Shown: positions 25,825-34,234 of the stretch, piece after piece
Position numbering within the stretch: the stretch's first letter is position 1
Layout of the letters: each line of letters starts with the position of its first letter
Source: Dongia_B soli
GTDB lineage: Bacteria > Pseudomonadota > Alphaproteobacteria > Dongiales > Dongiaceae
Length of the DNA: 64,000 bases
Reading direction: 5' to 3'
Assembly (NCBI RefSeq): GCF_034044715.1
Contig: NZ_JAXCLW010000001.1
Coordinates: forward strand, 372,001 to 436,000
The notes under the pieces: model-generated
The model's database searches: none
The model's input: only the letters and a program-made list of their open reading frames with translations
What the model was told of the DNA's origin: nothing
Program-made: the position numbers and the translations under genes

Positions 25825-26889
25825 TCAAAGTGCCTTGTCGGCCTTGACCGCGACGCTGCTCATCCGGCGGGTATCTCGCCGGACCTCCTGCTCGGCGGCA
25901 AGCCAGGCCAGCAGCCCCGGCAAGCCAACCGCCAATTCACGTGCCCGCTTGATCAGGGCCAGCGCCAGGGCGGAGCTGGGCGGCACACCGACCCAGCCGC
26001 AAAGCAGGATCAACGCGCCTTCCTGGACGCCCAATCCGGCCGGCAAAAGGAAGGCGGCCGCTCGGACGGCGCCGAGCAATCCTTCGATGGCCGCGGCATC
26101 GAGCAGGCCGACCGGATGGCCGAGCAGGCGCAAGAGGAACCAGACTTCGCCGGCGCGGCAGGTCCAGGCCAGCAGATGCCAGCCCAGCGCCACCGCCACG
26201 ATCCGGTGGCGGCCATAAAGATGCCAGACCGCCTGTTCGAAGCCGAGGCCGGGATGGCCACTGGTCTTGCCTTCCTTGATCAGGCCCAGCCGTCGCGCGA
26301 GACCGGTCGTCACCCGGATCACGCCCGGTGATTGCGCCAGCAGCAGGAGCCCCAGCGGCAAGGCCGCGATCCCAAGACAGCCGAGGGCACGCCAGCCGGT
26401 CAGATCGTTGCTGCGCCATAATTGCCAGAGACCCGGCAGGGCAAAAATGAGTTGCGCCACCAAATTGAGGGTGAGATCGGCGACGACGGTGGCGGCAACC
26501 GACACGCCGCCAGGGATCCCATGACCGTGCGAGCCGCGGCTGCTTTGTGCCTTCCGTGCGTGATCCCTGATGGCGAGGTGGTGTCGCAGCAAGCGGCCAC
26601 GGATGACGTCACCGCCCACTTGAGCGACCGGCAGCAGGGTATTGACCGCTTCACCGATCCAGCGGGCCAGCGCGGTCCGCCGATGCGGCGGCAGGAAGGG
26701 CGCCACGAACAGGCTGCGCCAGGCATTGGCGGCGAGAATGATCGACGCGGCGCGCCAGCCCAACGCGGGAATAAGCGCCCAGCCCGCCTGGGCCGCGGCC
26801 GCCCAGATGGCAGTAAGATCCTGTTTGGCCACGATAGCGACGATGACACCCAAACCAACCATCAAGCCGATGGCGGTACGCAGATTCAT
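25825..26889 (-). CDS. hpnL: HpnL-like membrane protein (lysylphosphatidylglycerol synthase TM region family)
   Basis: A 354-residue integral membrane protein with about eight hydrophobic helices, of the UPF0104/AglD type. NTLLPVAQVGGDVIRGRLLR is the conserved family segment, and GLGVQEGALILLCGWVGVPP matches the C-terminal one. HpnL proteins are found in hopanoid gene sets and are thought to move hopanoids or other lipids. Assignment to HpnL rests on its position 27 bases downstream of hpnA. The gene is convergent with the GT4 glycosyltransferase, their stop codons being about 36 bases apart. A lipid flippase for the product of that transferase is an alternative. Confidence 0.75.
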   Translation of the reverse strand: MNLRTAIGLMVGLGVIVAIVAKQDLTAIWAAAAQAGWALIPALGWRAASIILAANAWRSLFVAPFLPPHRRTALARWIGEAVNTLLPVAQVGGDVIRGRLLRHHLAIRDHARKAQSSRGSHGHGIPGGVSVAATVVADLTLNLVAQLIFALPGLWQLWRSNDLTGWRALGCLGIAALPLGLLLLAQSPGVIRVTTGLARRLGLIKEGKTSGHPGLGFEQAVWHLYGRHRIVAVALGWHLLAWTCRAGEVWFLLRLLGHPVGLLDAAAIEGLLGAVRAAAFLLPAGLGVQEGALILLCGWVGVPPSSALALALIKRARELAVGLPGLLAWLAAEQEVRRDTRRMSSVAVKADKAL

Positions 26890-26916
26890 GATGTAGCGAC
26901 TCCAGAGGAATGATCC

Positions 26917-27909
26917 TCAATGGAGATAACCGTTCCGGCTGAACCAGTCGACAGCGTCGGCAAGGGCCGCCTCGGCCGGCCGCGGTTTATAGCCGAGCCG
27001 GCTCATAGCCCGGTCGCTGCTGAAATACATTTTCTTGCGCGCAAGCCGCACCCCGTCGCGGGTGGCGAAGGGCTCGCCCCCGGTGACCCGCGCCCAGACT
27101 TCGGCCAGCCCGGCGATTGGCATGACCACGTCATGCGGGATCTGGAAGCGGGGGGCCGGCCGATGGGTCAATTTGGCGACGATCGCCAGAATCTGCGCCA
27201 GGGTGAGGTTTTCGCTGCCGAGAATGTATCGCTCGCCGATCCTGCCCCGATCCATCGCCAATAGATGGCCGGCGGCAACATCATCGACATGCACGACATT
27301 GAGCCCGGTATCGACAAAAGCCGGCATGCGGCCGCGGGCGGCATCCACCACGATCTTGCCGGTCGGCGTCGGCTTGCTGTCGCGCGGACCGATCGGCGTC
27401 GAGGGATGCACGATCACCACCGGCAGGCCCTGGTCCTCGATGAGGCGCTTCACTACGGCCTCGGCGGCATATTTCGATTGCTTGTAAGGGCCGATCATGT
27501 CGTCGGCAGTCGCCGGCGTATCCTCATCGGCGGGCTGCAGTTCATCAGCCGGGAGTCCCAGCGTGGCAACGCTGCTGGTATAGACGATTCGCCGGACCCC
27601 CGCCGCGGCGGCGGCCTGCATGATATGCCGGGTGCCTTCAACATTGGCCGCGAACATTGCAGCGGGTTTCGGTACCCACAGGCGGTAATCCGCAGCGATA
27701 TGGAAGACCGAGTCGCAGCCCTGGACCGCCCGTTCGACCGACTGCCGGTCGGTCAGGTCGCCCGTCACGACATCCAGTCTGAGACCCTCGAGATTGCGCC
27801 GGTCGCTGCTGGGCCGGATGAAGACCCGCACGGTTTCGCCGCGCGCCAGTAATTGACGCACCACGGCGGAGCCGACGAAGCCGGCTGCACCTGTTACGAG
27901 AGCGGTCAT
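26917..27909 (-). CDS. hpnA: Hopanoid-associated sugar epimerase HpnA
   Basis: A 330-residue extended SDR with the N-terminal GAAGFVGSAVVRQLLARGET nucleotide-binding motif, YTSSVATLG containing the Ser of the active site, and YKQSK (Tyr near residue 142) as catalytic Tyr/Lys. The overall pattern, including FHIAADYRLWVPKPAAMFAA, is diagnostic of HpnA, the NAD-dependent sugar epimerase/dehydratase of hopanoid loci. It probably modifies the sugar or side chain added to bacteriohopane. It leads a two-gene minus-strand operon with hpnL. The squalene-hopene cyclase and other hpn genes are not in this window. Confidence 0.88.
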   Translation of the reverse strand: MTALVTGAAGFVGSAVVRQLLARGETVRVFIRPSSDRRNLEGLRLDVVTGDLTDRQSVERAVQGCDSVFHIAADYRLWVPKPAAMFAANVEGTRHIMQAAAAAGVRRIVYTSSVATLGLPADELQPADEDTPATADDMIGPYKQSKYAAEAVVKRLIEDQGLPVVIVHPSTPIGPRDSKPTPTGKIVVDAARGRMPAFVDTGLNVVHVDDVAAGHLLAMDRGRIGERYILGSENLTLAQILAIVAKLTHRPAPRFQIPHDVVMPIAGLAEVWARVTGGEPFATRDGVRLARKKMYFSSDRAMSRLGYKPRPAEAALADAVDWFSRNGYLH

Positions 27910-28120
27910 CCTTGAACCTCTTGTCGCCTCTGAATATCCAGCGCGTGGAGTATTCCGACGCCGGTCGAATCCAGTCTCAATTTCGCCGAATTTCGAGCGC
28001 TTCTATGATCGCCAAAGCTTGCCAGGAACTGACGGAGCCGGTGATTCGCCCTGAGGCAGCCTGGACTTTGATATGGTTATGTTATTCTGTTTGGGTAATC
28101 GATAACAGCCTCTGGGTACT

Positions 28121-29674
28121 ATGTTCAGCCTGAAATCTGTCGCGACCGTCGGCGGCCTGACCCTTACCAGCCGCGCGCTGGGTTTTCTGCGTGAAATGAT
28201 GATCGCCCATCAATTGGGTACCGGTCCGGTGGCGGAAGCGTTCTTCGTCGCCATGCGGCTACCCAACCTGTTCCGCCAGATGTTCGCGGAAGGCGCTTTC
28301 AATTCGGCCTTCGTGCCGATGTTTGCCCGGCGGATCGAGGAACAGGGGAAAAGCGAAGCGAAAGTCTTTGCTGAACGGGTCCTCTCGGTCCTGCTGATCA
28401 TTCTGTTGCTGGTAACGATCGGTGCGGAACTGACCATGCCCTGGCTGATGCGAGTCTTTGCGCCGGGCTTTCATGTCTTTCCCGAGAAATTCCGCCTCGC
28501 GGTCCTGCTGACCTCGATCACCTTTCCCTATCTGCTCTTCATGTCGCTTTGCGCCCTGCAAGGCGGGATCCTCAATTCGTTGCATAAATTCACCGCCGCC
28601 GCAGCCGCCCCGATCATGCTGAATCTGACCCTGATCGGCACCTTGCTGATTCCCACAGATAGTGACGAGCAGGCCGGCATCATTCTGGCTTGGGCAGTGA
28701 CCTTGGCCGGCGTCCTGCAGTTCGTCTGGCTGGCATGGGCGTGCCATCGGGCCGGGATGCGGCTTGGCCTTCGCCGGCCGCGGCTCGGCCCCGATGTGCG
28801 CCGGTTGATGAAGCTGATGGTTCCCGGCCTGATCGGCGGCGGCCTCAATCAGATCAACATGGCGATCGCCACCATCCTGGCGACGTTGCAAGCCGGCGCC
28901 GTCTCCTATCTCTATTACGCCGACCGCCTGTATCAACTGCCCTTGGCTCTGATCGGATCAGCGATCGGGGTCGTGCTGTTGCCGTCGCTGACCCGCGCCC
29001 TGCGCAGCGGTCAGCCCGTGGATGCCAATCGCATTCAGAACCGCGCGATCGAGCTTGGCCTTTCGCTCTCTCTCCCGGCGGCCGTCGCATTGATCATCGC
29101 CAGCCATCCGGTCATCGCCGCGGTCTACCAGCGCGGTGCCTTCGCTTCCCAGGATACTTTTGCGGTGGCCGCCGCCTTGTCAGTCGTGGCAGCCGGCTTG
29201 CCGGCCTATGTGCTGAACAAGGCATTGACGCCGGGCTTTCTCGCCCGCGAAGACACGATGACGCCCTTCCGCTTTGCCATGATCGCGGTCGGCGCGGATA
29301 TCGTGATTGCCATCAGCCTGTTTCACTTCATCGGTTATATCGGTATCGCCGCCGGGACCGCGGGCGCTGCCTGGATCAATGCCGCCATGCTTTATATGCG
29401 TCTGCATCGGCGCGGCTTGCTGAGCCTTGATACCAGGATCAAACGCGTAGCGCCCCGCCTGATCCTGAGCGCGGCGCTGATGGGGGCCGTGTTATGGGGC
29501 GCAATCCGTCTGGGCCAGCCTTATCTGAACGGTAGCGAAATCAACCGGATCGGCGCCTTGGCGGTGCTGATCCTGATCGGTCTTGCCACTTATGGCATGG
29601 CGGTCTTGCTGACCGGTGCCGTTTCGGTCCAGGATCTGCGCCGTCGCAGGCGGCCGAGTGCGACGGGGGCGTGA
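28121..29674 (+). CDS. murJ: Lipid II flippase MurJ (MviN)
   Basis: A 517-residue, 14-helix protein of the MATE/MOP superfamily. The N-terminal SRALGFLREMMIAHQLGTGP, then ANLFRQMFAEGAFNSAFVPM-like segment (here LPNLFRQMFAEGAFNSAFVP) is the classic MurJ signature. The conserved VSYLYYADRLYQLPLALIGS and later helices complete the fold. MurJ moves lipid-linked peptidoglycan precursor across the inner membrane and is essential in most Gram-negative bacteria. The start ATG at 28121 has only a weak ribosome site. It is 46 bases upstream of the LhgO-like gene, so the two may be co-transcribed. The 211 bases upstream hold its promoter and no gene I can support. Confidence 0.95.
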   Translation: MFSLKSVATVGGLTLTSRALGFLREMMIAHQLGTGPVAEAFFVAMRLPNLFRQMFAEGAFNSAFVPMFARRIEEQGKSEAKVFAERVLSVLLIILLLVTIGAELTMPWLMRVFAPGFHVFPEKFRLAVLLTSITFPYLLFMSLCALQGGILNSLHKFTAAAAAPIMLNLTLIGTLLIPTDSDEQAGIILAWAVTLAGVLQFVWLAWACHRAGMRLGLRRPRLGPDVRRLMKLMVPGLIGGGLNQINMAIATILATLQAGAVSYLYYADRLYQLPLALIGSAIGVVLLPSLTRALRSGQPVDANRIQNRAIELGLSLSLPAAVALIIASHPVIAAVYQRGAFASQDTFAVAAALSVVAAGLPAYVLNKALTPGFLAREDTMTPFRFAMIAVGADIVIAISLFHFIGYIGIAAGTAGAAWINAAMLYMRLHRRGLLSLDTRIKRVAPRLILSAALMGAVLWGAIRLGQPYLNGSEINRIGALAVLILIGLATYGMAVLLTGAVSVQDLRRRRRPSATGA

Positions 29675-29719
29675 CGAACTGCTGAACACTATCCCGGCCA
29701 GACAGTATCGGGGCGAACA

Positions 29720-30826
29720 ATGGATGAAGTCGAATGTGTGGTAGTTGGGGCCGGGGTGGTCGGCCTTGCTATCGCCCGAGGCTTGGCATGTCAGGGGCGG
29801 GAAGTTCTTGGCCTGGAAGCAGCGCCGATCATCGGCAGCGAGACATCGTCGCGCAACAGTGAAGTCATCCATGCCGGCATTTATTATGCCAAGGGCAGCC
29901 TGAAAGCCCGCCTTTGCCTGGCCGGACGGGATGCGCTCTATGACTTCTGCGCGAGCCGCGCCGTGCCACATGCACGGCTGGGCAAGCTGATCGTCGCCAG
30001 CCATCCGGCACAGCTCGGCCAGCTCGATGCCATCGCCGCCCGCGCCGCCGCCAATGGCGTCGACAATCTGCGATTTCTGGACGCCGCTGAAATCGGCAAA
30101 ATGGAACCTGCACTGAAAGCCAGTGGCGGCCTGTTGTCCCCGTCCACCGGCATCATCGACAGCCATGCCTTCATGCTCGCCTTGCAGGGTGACGCTGAAA
30201 ATGCCGGCGCCACCTTCGCCTTCCGCACGCCGGTTCTGCGCGGCGAGATTGTCGCCGACGGCTACCGCCTGGAAACCGGCGGCGATATGCCCATGCAATT
30301 GAAGACAAAATATTTGGTCAATGCGGCGGGGCATGGCGCCTGGGATTTGGCAAGGCGGCTGCGCGGCTATCCGGAACATCTCATCCCGAACCAGGCTCTC
30401 GCCAAGGGGAATTACTTCACCTTGCAGGGACGTTCACCGTTTCAACGACTGATCTATCCGGTGCCCGAGCCGGGCGGCCTGGGCATCCACCTGACCATCG
30501 ATCTTGGTGGGCGTGCCCGCTTCGGCCCGGATGTCGAATGGGTGGGCAATCTGGATTACCGCATCGACCCGACGCGGGCCGATCGTTTCTACCCCGCCAT
30601 ACGGCGTTATTGGCCGGACCTGCCGGACGGTGCCTTGGAACCGGCTTATACCGGTATCCGGCCCAAATTGGTCGGTCCCGGCGAAGGCGATGCTGATTTT
30701 CGCATTGACGGTCCGATAGTGCACGGACAGCCGGGCCTGGTACAACTCTTCGGCATCGAAAGTCCCGGCCTCACCGCGTCCTTGGCCATCGGCGCTCTGG
30801 TGGCGCAAATGCTCTCCGACAGCTAG
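29720..30826 (+). CDS. lhgO: L-2-hydroxyglutarate oxidase-like FAD-dependent oxidoreductase
   Basis: A 368-residue DAO-family flavoprotein. VVVGAGVVGLAIARGLACQG is the FAD-binding dinucleotide fold, followed by SSRNSEVIHAGIYYAKGSLK, which is characteristic of LhgO/YgaF. The C-terminal AYTGIRPKLVGPGEGDADFR and GIESPGLTASLAIG complete the signature. E. coli LhgO oxidises L-2-hydroxyglutarate to 2-oxoglutarate and gives electrons to the quinone pool. The ATG follows GGGGCG. No glutarate hydroxylase gene is adjacent, so a metabolite-repair role (removing L-2-hydroxyglutarate made by side reactions) is the simplest view. Confidence 0.85.
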   Translation: MDEVECVVVGAGVVGLAIARGLACQGREVLGLEAAPIIGSETSSRNSEVIHAGIYYAKGSLKARLCLAGRDALYDFCASRAVPHARLGKLIVASHPAQLGQLDAIAARAAANGVDNLRFLDAAEIGKMEPALKASGGLLSPSTGIIDSHAFMLALQGDAENAGATFAFRTPVLRGEIVADGYRLETGGDMPMQLKTKYLVNAAGHGAWDLARRLRGYPEHLIPNQALAKGNYFTLQGRSPFQRLIYPVPEPGGLGIHLTIDLGGRARFGPDVEWVGNLDYRIDPTRADRFYPAIRRYWPDLPDGALEPAYTGIRPKLVGPGEGDADFRIDGPIVHGQPGLVQLFGIESPGLTASLAIGALVAQMLSDS

Positions 30827-30983
30827 CCTGCAGAGCGCGAGCAATGCTTGCTTCGGACGACAGATAATCTCAGTTGATCGAAAGGGTCAGGTAGCGATCT
30901 ATGGCTATAGCGATGATGCAAACATGAGCGTCATCACAGACAGGGATCGTGCCATGTGCAAGACTCACTTCATGCGGCGGCCT

Positions 30984-31001
30984 TCGACGGTATGCCGTCG
31001 A
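30984..31001 (+). other. Perfect 7-bp hairpin in the 5' region of the 76-residue protein gene
   Basis: TCGACGG-TATG-CCGTCGA folds into a perfect stem with a four-base loop. It is the first of two consecutive hairpins in the 260-base gap before the small gene. No T-run follows, so it is not a standard terminator of the upstream oxidase gene. Confidence 0.6.
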
Positions 31002-31014
31002 TGTAGCGATATCT

Positions 31015-31039
31015 GACCGCCCGAGACAGTCGGGTGGTC
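31015..31039 (+). other. 10-bp hairpin in the 5' region of the 76-residue protein gene
   Basis: GACCGCCCGA, a five-base loop GACAG, then TCGGGTGGTC: ten base pairs including one G-T wobble. It ends 48 bases before the ATG of the small gene. With the preceding hairpin it suggests a structured leader RNA, or a terminator of the lhgO-like gene lacking a U-tract. Confidence 0.6.
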
Positions 31040-31087
31040 GGCCCTCCCAATCGCTCAGTTCCTGTCATGGCTCCATCGGAGAACATC

Positions 31088-31318
31088 ATGCAAAGCCGTG
31101 TCCACCAGACCCCTCTTCATCATAACGAAACTGTCGTCGGCGTTCTGACGGAAGAAAAGGCCAGCAAATCCAGCGTCAAGAATTACCGTTTCACTGCCTT
31201 GGATCCGCGTTTCCGTCTGCTCGACGGCAGTAAATTCTACGGCTTTCAGAAGGCAATGGCCGCGATCAACCGGGTCGGCCACTTCGTCGATCATCCGGTG
31301 CCGGCCAACGAGCGGTAG
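31088..31318 (+). CDS. Small protein of unknown function (76 residues)
   Basis: Starts at the ATG at 31088, which has GGAGAAC at good spacing; in-frame starts at 31067 and 31034 are possible but have poorer context. The protein is soluble and basic, with a polar N-terminus (MQSRVHQTPLHHNETVVGVL) and a C-terminal part with aromatic residues (FRLLDGSKFYGFQKAMAAIN). I do not recognise the family. Coding status is supported by the ribosome site, codon use like its neighbours, and a strong rho-independent terminator 60 bases after the stop, so it is a self-contained single-gene transcription unit with a structured leader. Confidence 0.65.
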   Translation: MQSRVHQTPLHHNETVVGVLTEEKASKSSVKNYRFTALDPRFRLLDGSKFYGFQKAMAAINRVGHFVDHPVPANER

Positions 31319-31378
31319 CAACGTCGTCTAACCACCGGGCGATGTCCTCCCCCCTCCCAGAACCATCGCCCTAAACTC

Positions 31379-31421
31379 GGGCAGCGCCACATTCCAGGGA
31401 TTTTGGGCGCTGCCCATTTTT
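31379..31421 (+). terminator. Rho-independent terminator
   Basis: GGGCAGCGCC (31379-31388) and its exact complement GGCGCTGCCC (31406-31415) form a 10-bp stem with a 17-base loop, followed by ATTTTTAT. It terminates the small plus-strand gene. The stop codon of the convergent aminotransferase lies in the T-tract. Confidence 0.85.
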
Positions 31422-32586
31422 ATGCCAATCCGGCAAGGCGCTCCAAAGCGGCGTCGAGCACTTGGTCCTGTTTGGCAAAGCAGAAACGAATGACGGAACG
31501 CACCGGGCGGGCACTGTAGAAGGCGGAAAGCGGAATGGCGGCGACCCCCTGGCGTTCGACGAGGTCGCGGCAGAAGGCTACATCATCCGCCTGCCCCGCT
31601 GTCGCTTGACCCAGTTTGGCGATATCGATATTGGCGAAATAGGTACCTTGGCAGAGCAGAACGTCGAGGCCGAGATGCTGCAAGCCGGCGATGAAGCGAT
31701 CTCGGCGGCGTTGCATGTCTGCCGCAAGATCACGGAAATAGTCATCCGATTGCGTCAGGCCATAGGCCACCGCCATCTGCAGATTGGGCGGCGTCGTGAA
31801 GGTCAGGAACTGATGCGCCTTGGCGATGACGCCGAGCACGTGCGGTACGGCGGTGACATAGCCGACCTTCCAACCGGTCAGGGAAAAGGTCTTGCCGGCA
31901 GAGCCCAGCTTGATCACCCGGTCGCGCAGACCCGGCTGCGCCAGCAGGCTGCGATGGTGCATACCGTCGAAGACGATATGCTCATAGACTTCATCGGCGA
32001 TGACGAAGGCATCAGCGCCTTCGGCGATTTCGGCGATGAGCGCCATCTCGTCGACATCGAAGACGCGGCCCGTGGGATTCATCGGATTGTTGACGATGAT
32101 CGCTTTGGTTCGCGGCGACACGGCCGCCACGAGATCGGCACGCTCCAGCCGCCAATGCGGCGGTGTCAGCGAGACGAAACGCGGTATCGCCCCGGCGCGC
32201 TGCACCAGCGGCAGATAGGCATCGTAGAAAGGTTCGATCAAAACGACCTCGTCGCCCGGCTCCACCAAGCTGAAGATGGTTGCGGCCAGCGCCTCGGTCG
32301 CACCAGAGGTCACCATGGTCTCGCTTTCCCAGTCGACGGCAACGCCATAAAAGCGCTGGGCATGGGCGGCGACGGCCTGACGCAGTTCCGGGAGGCCGAG
32401 CATCGGCGGATATTGATTCGATCCTTCCAATAGGGCCTTGGCGGCCCGTTCCAGTACTGCCGCCGGGCCGCGATCGTCAGGGAAGCCCTGGCCTAGATTG
32501 ACTGCCTGATGCTGCCGCGCCAGGCGCGACATGGTTTCGAAAACGGTGGTGCCGAGGCCGGCATAAACAGGATTGGCGCTGCGCAT
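31420..32586 (-). CDS. Pyridoxal-phosphate aminotransferase, class I/II (methionine/kynurenine type, YbdL-like)
   Basis: A 388-residue fold-type I aminotransferase. The N-terminal TTVFETMSRLARQHQAVNLG and QGFPDDRGPA match the YbdL/kynurenine aminotransferase subgroup. IIVNNPMNPTGRVF carries the Asn contacting PLP, and the Schiff-base Lys lies in KLGSAGKTFSLTGWKVGYVT near 234. The C-terminal RSVIRFCFAKQ holds the Arg that binds the substrate carboxylate. YbdL prefers methionine, His and Phe with 2-oxo acids. A GAGTGATGAA segment precedes the start. It lies 54 bases behind the codirectional LysR gene and may share its transcript. Confidence 0.88.
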   Translation of the reverse strand: MRSANPVYAGLGTTVFETMSRLARQHQAVNLGQGFPDDRGPAAVLERAAKALLEGSNQYPPMLGLPELRQAVAAHAQRFYGVAVDWESETMVTSGATEALAATIFSLVEPGDEVVLIEPFYDAYLPLVQRAGAIPRFVSLTPPHWRLERADLVAAVSPRTKAIIVNNPMNPTGRVFDVDEMALIAEIAEGADAFVIADEVYEHIVFDGMHHRSLLAQPGLRDRVIKLGSAGKTFSLTGWKVGYVTAVPHVLGVIAKAHQFLTFTTPPNLQMAVAYGLTQSDDYFRDLAADMQRRRDRFIAGLQHLGLDVLLCQGTYFANIDIAKLGQATAGQADDVAFCRDLVERQGVAAIPLSAFYSARPVRSVIRFCFAKQDQVLDAALERLAGLA

Positions 32587-32640
32587 TTCATCACTCGCTG
32601 AACGACTTTCCAGGCGATCATTGCCAGCAGCGCGGCGACG

Positions 32641-33606
32641 TCAAGCGGCATCGCTTTTGCGACGATGTTTTATCCGGCTTGTAACGGCCGTTTCGCCGGG
32701 TGCGATTTCCGCCATGAGCCAGTCGCGAAAGATCGCGGTGGTCGCATTGGCGGCCCGCTCTGGCGGATAGACCAGGAAATAAGCGAGCTCGATCGGCGTC
32801 GCTCTGTCGCCCAGCTGCACCAAACGACCGTCGGCGATGTCATACTGCACCAATGACGCTTTGGCTAAAGCAACCCCAAGGCCATTGGCTGCCCCTTCCA
32901 GGACGAAATTCGATTGATTGAAGCGCGGCCCGCGTTGCCAGTCGACTTCGCTGATACCTGAGGCTTTCAACCAGCTTTTCCAGTCAGGGCAAGTGGGATC
33001 CTGATCGGGACTGTCGTCATGCAGCAACGTCGCGGCCCGCAACAAGGCCGGCAGATCCGCTGCGTCCCGGCCTTCGAGCAGCTTAGGACTGCACACCGGA
33101 AACACACTTTCACGCATCAGCAGATCGGCTTGCAGGCCGGGATAACGGCCATGGCCGTAGCGGATCGCAAGATCGATCGGCTCGGCCGCGAAATCGGTCA
33201 GTTCCATCGTCGCAAGGACGCGGACATCGATATCCGGATGCTGACCGACAAACCGATCGAGGCGCGGCAAGAGCCATTTCGTCGCGAAGGACGGGGCCAC
33301 GGAAACGCTGAGCGTCCGCGTATCGTCAGTCCAATCCCCTTTCAGCAGCGTGGCCTGCAATTGCGCAAATGCGTCGCTGACCCCCGGCAAAATCTCGGCC
33401 CCCTGCGGGCTGAGGACAAGTCCTTTCGGCGTGCGCTGAAAGAGCTTCACCCCAAGCTCCTCTTCGAGCTGGCGCACTTGCAGGCTGACTGCAGACGCCG
33501 TGACATGCAGCTCCCCTGCTGCTGCCGCGAAGCTGCCATGGCGCGCCGAGGCCCAAAAAGCGCGCAAAGCGTTCAAGGACGGTAATCTGCGCAACGGCCC
33601 TGCCAT
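32641..33606 (-). CDS. LysR family transcriptional regulator (GcvA-like)
   Basis: A 321-residue regulator. The N-terminal winged helix-turn-helix is RRLPSLNALRAFWASARHGS then FAAAAGELHVTASAVSLQVR, a wording close to GcvA/AmpR-like members. The effector domain (about residues 95-300) has the usual two-lobed periplasmic-binding-protein fold. GGGAGGCGGAG precedes the ATG. It is codirectional with the aminotransferase gene 54 bases downstream and divergent from arfB. LysR proteins often regulate the divergent neighbour, but arfB is a housekeeping gene, so the aminotransferase or a distant target is more likely. Confidence 0.9.
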   Translation of the reverse strand: MAGPLRRLPSLNALRAFWASARHGSFAAAAGELHVTASAVSLQVRQLEEELGVKLFQRTPKGLVLSPQGAEILPGVSDAFAQLQATLLKGDWTDDTRTLSVSVAPSFATKWLLPRLDRFVGQHPDIDVRVLATMELTDFAAEPIDLAIRYGHGRYPGLQADLLMRESVFPVCSPKLLEGRDAADLPALLRAATLLHDDSPDQDPTCPDWKSWLKASGISEVDWQRGPRFNQSNFVLEGAANGLGVALAKASLVQYDIADGRLVQLGDRATPIELAYFLVYPPERAANATTAIFRDWLMAEIAPGETAVTSRIKHRRKSDAA

Positions 33607-33785
33607 CTCCGCCTCCCAATCACTATATACTCTATCAAATTAATAGAGATAACCTTTCCCTTGGCAAGCGGAAATTTCACCGCTCACCTGTCTAGGCTTT
33701 TAGTTGTGGACGCTGGATTTTATGCTCTTTATCGGCGTGCCGTAGCTGGCTATATTCGGGCCAATTTATTTGGTTACATTGCGCC

Positions 33786-34208
33786 ATGATCAGAATCACC
33801 CATAGCATCGCCCTCGATGAGGCGGAAATCGAGACGCGGTTTATCCGGGCCTCAGGACCGGGCGGCCAGAATGTCAACAAACTGTCGACAGCCGTACAAT
33901 TGCGTTTCGACGTCCGCCATTCGCCGGCTTTGCGCGAGGATGTGCGGACTCGCTTGATGCGGCTGGCCGGTCGGCGCATGACCCAAGACGGCATATTGGT
34001 CATCACGGCGCAGCGTTTCCGCACCCAGGAACGCAATCGGCAGGATGCCATTGACCGTCTCAGCGAGTTGATCCGTGCCGCAGCCGTCGCGCCAACGCCG
34101 CGCCGGGCCACCAAGCCGAGCAAGGCGGCTAAACAGCGGCGGCTGGAGAGCAAGGCCCGGCAATCGACGGTCAAGCAGTTGCGACGGCAAAAGCCAACCG
34201 CAGAGTGA
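33786..34208 (+). CDS. arfB: Alternative ribosome-rescue factor / peptidyl-tRNA hydrolase ArfB
   Basis: A 140-residue ArfB (YaeJ/ICT1) protein. The catalytic GGQ motif lies in RASGPGGQNVNKLSTAVQLR at about residues 26-28. A basic, disordered C-terminal tail (KPSKAAKQRRLESKARQSTV) would insert in the empty mRNA channel of stalled ribosomes. The protein hydrolyses peptidyl-tRNA on non-stop complexes as a back-up to tmRNA. Length is standard. It stands alone, convergent with tonB, and its promoter is in the 180 bases shared with the LysR gene. Confidence 0.95.
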   Translation: MIRITHSIALDEAEIETRFIRASGPGGQNVNKLSTAVQLRFDVRHSPALREDVRTRLMRLAGRRMTQDGILVITAQRFRTQERNRQDAIDRLSELIRAAAVAPTPRRATKPSKAAKQRRLESKARQSTVKQLRRQKPTAE

Positions 34209-34234
34209 GGTACAGAGCGTAGGCCGATCCGAAA

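Noticed and set aside
27940..27985. GGTCGAATCC looked like a tRNA T-loop
   Set aside because: No acceptor, D or anticodon stems can be drawn around it.
27912..28133. Short plus-strand reading before murJ
   Set aside because: No ribosome site, overlaps the murJ start, and no recognisable sequence. The interval is better read as promoter DNA.
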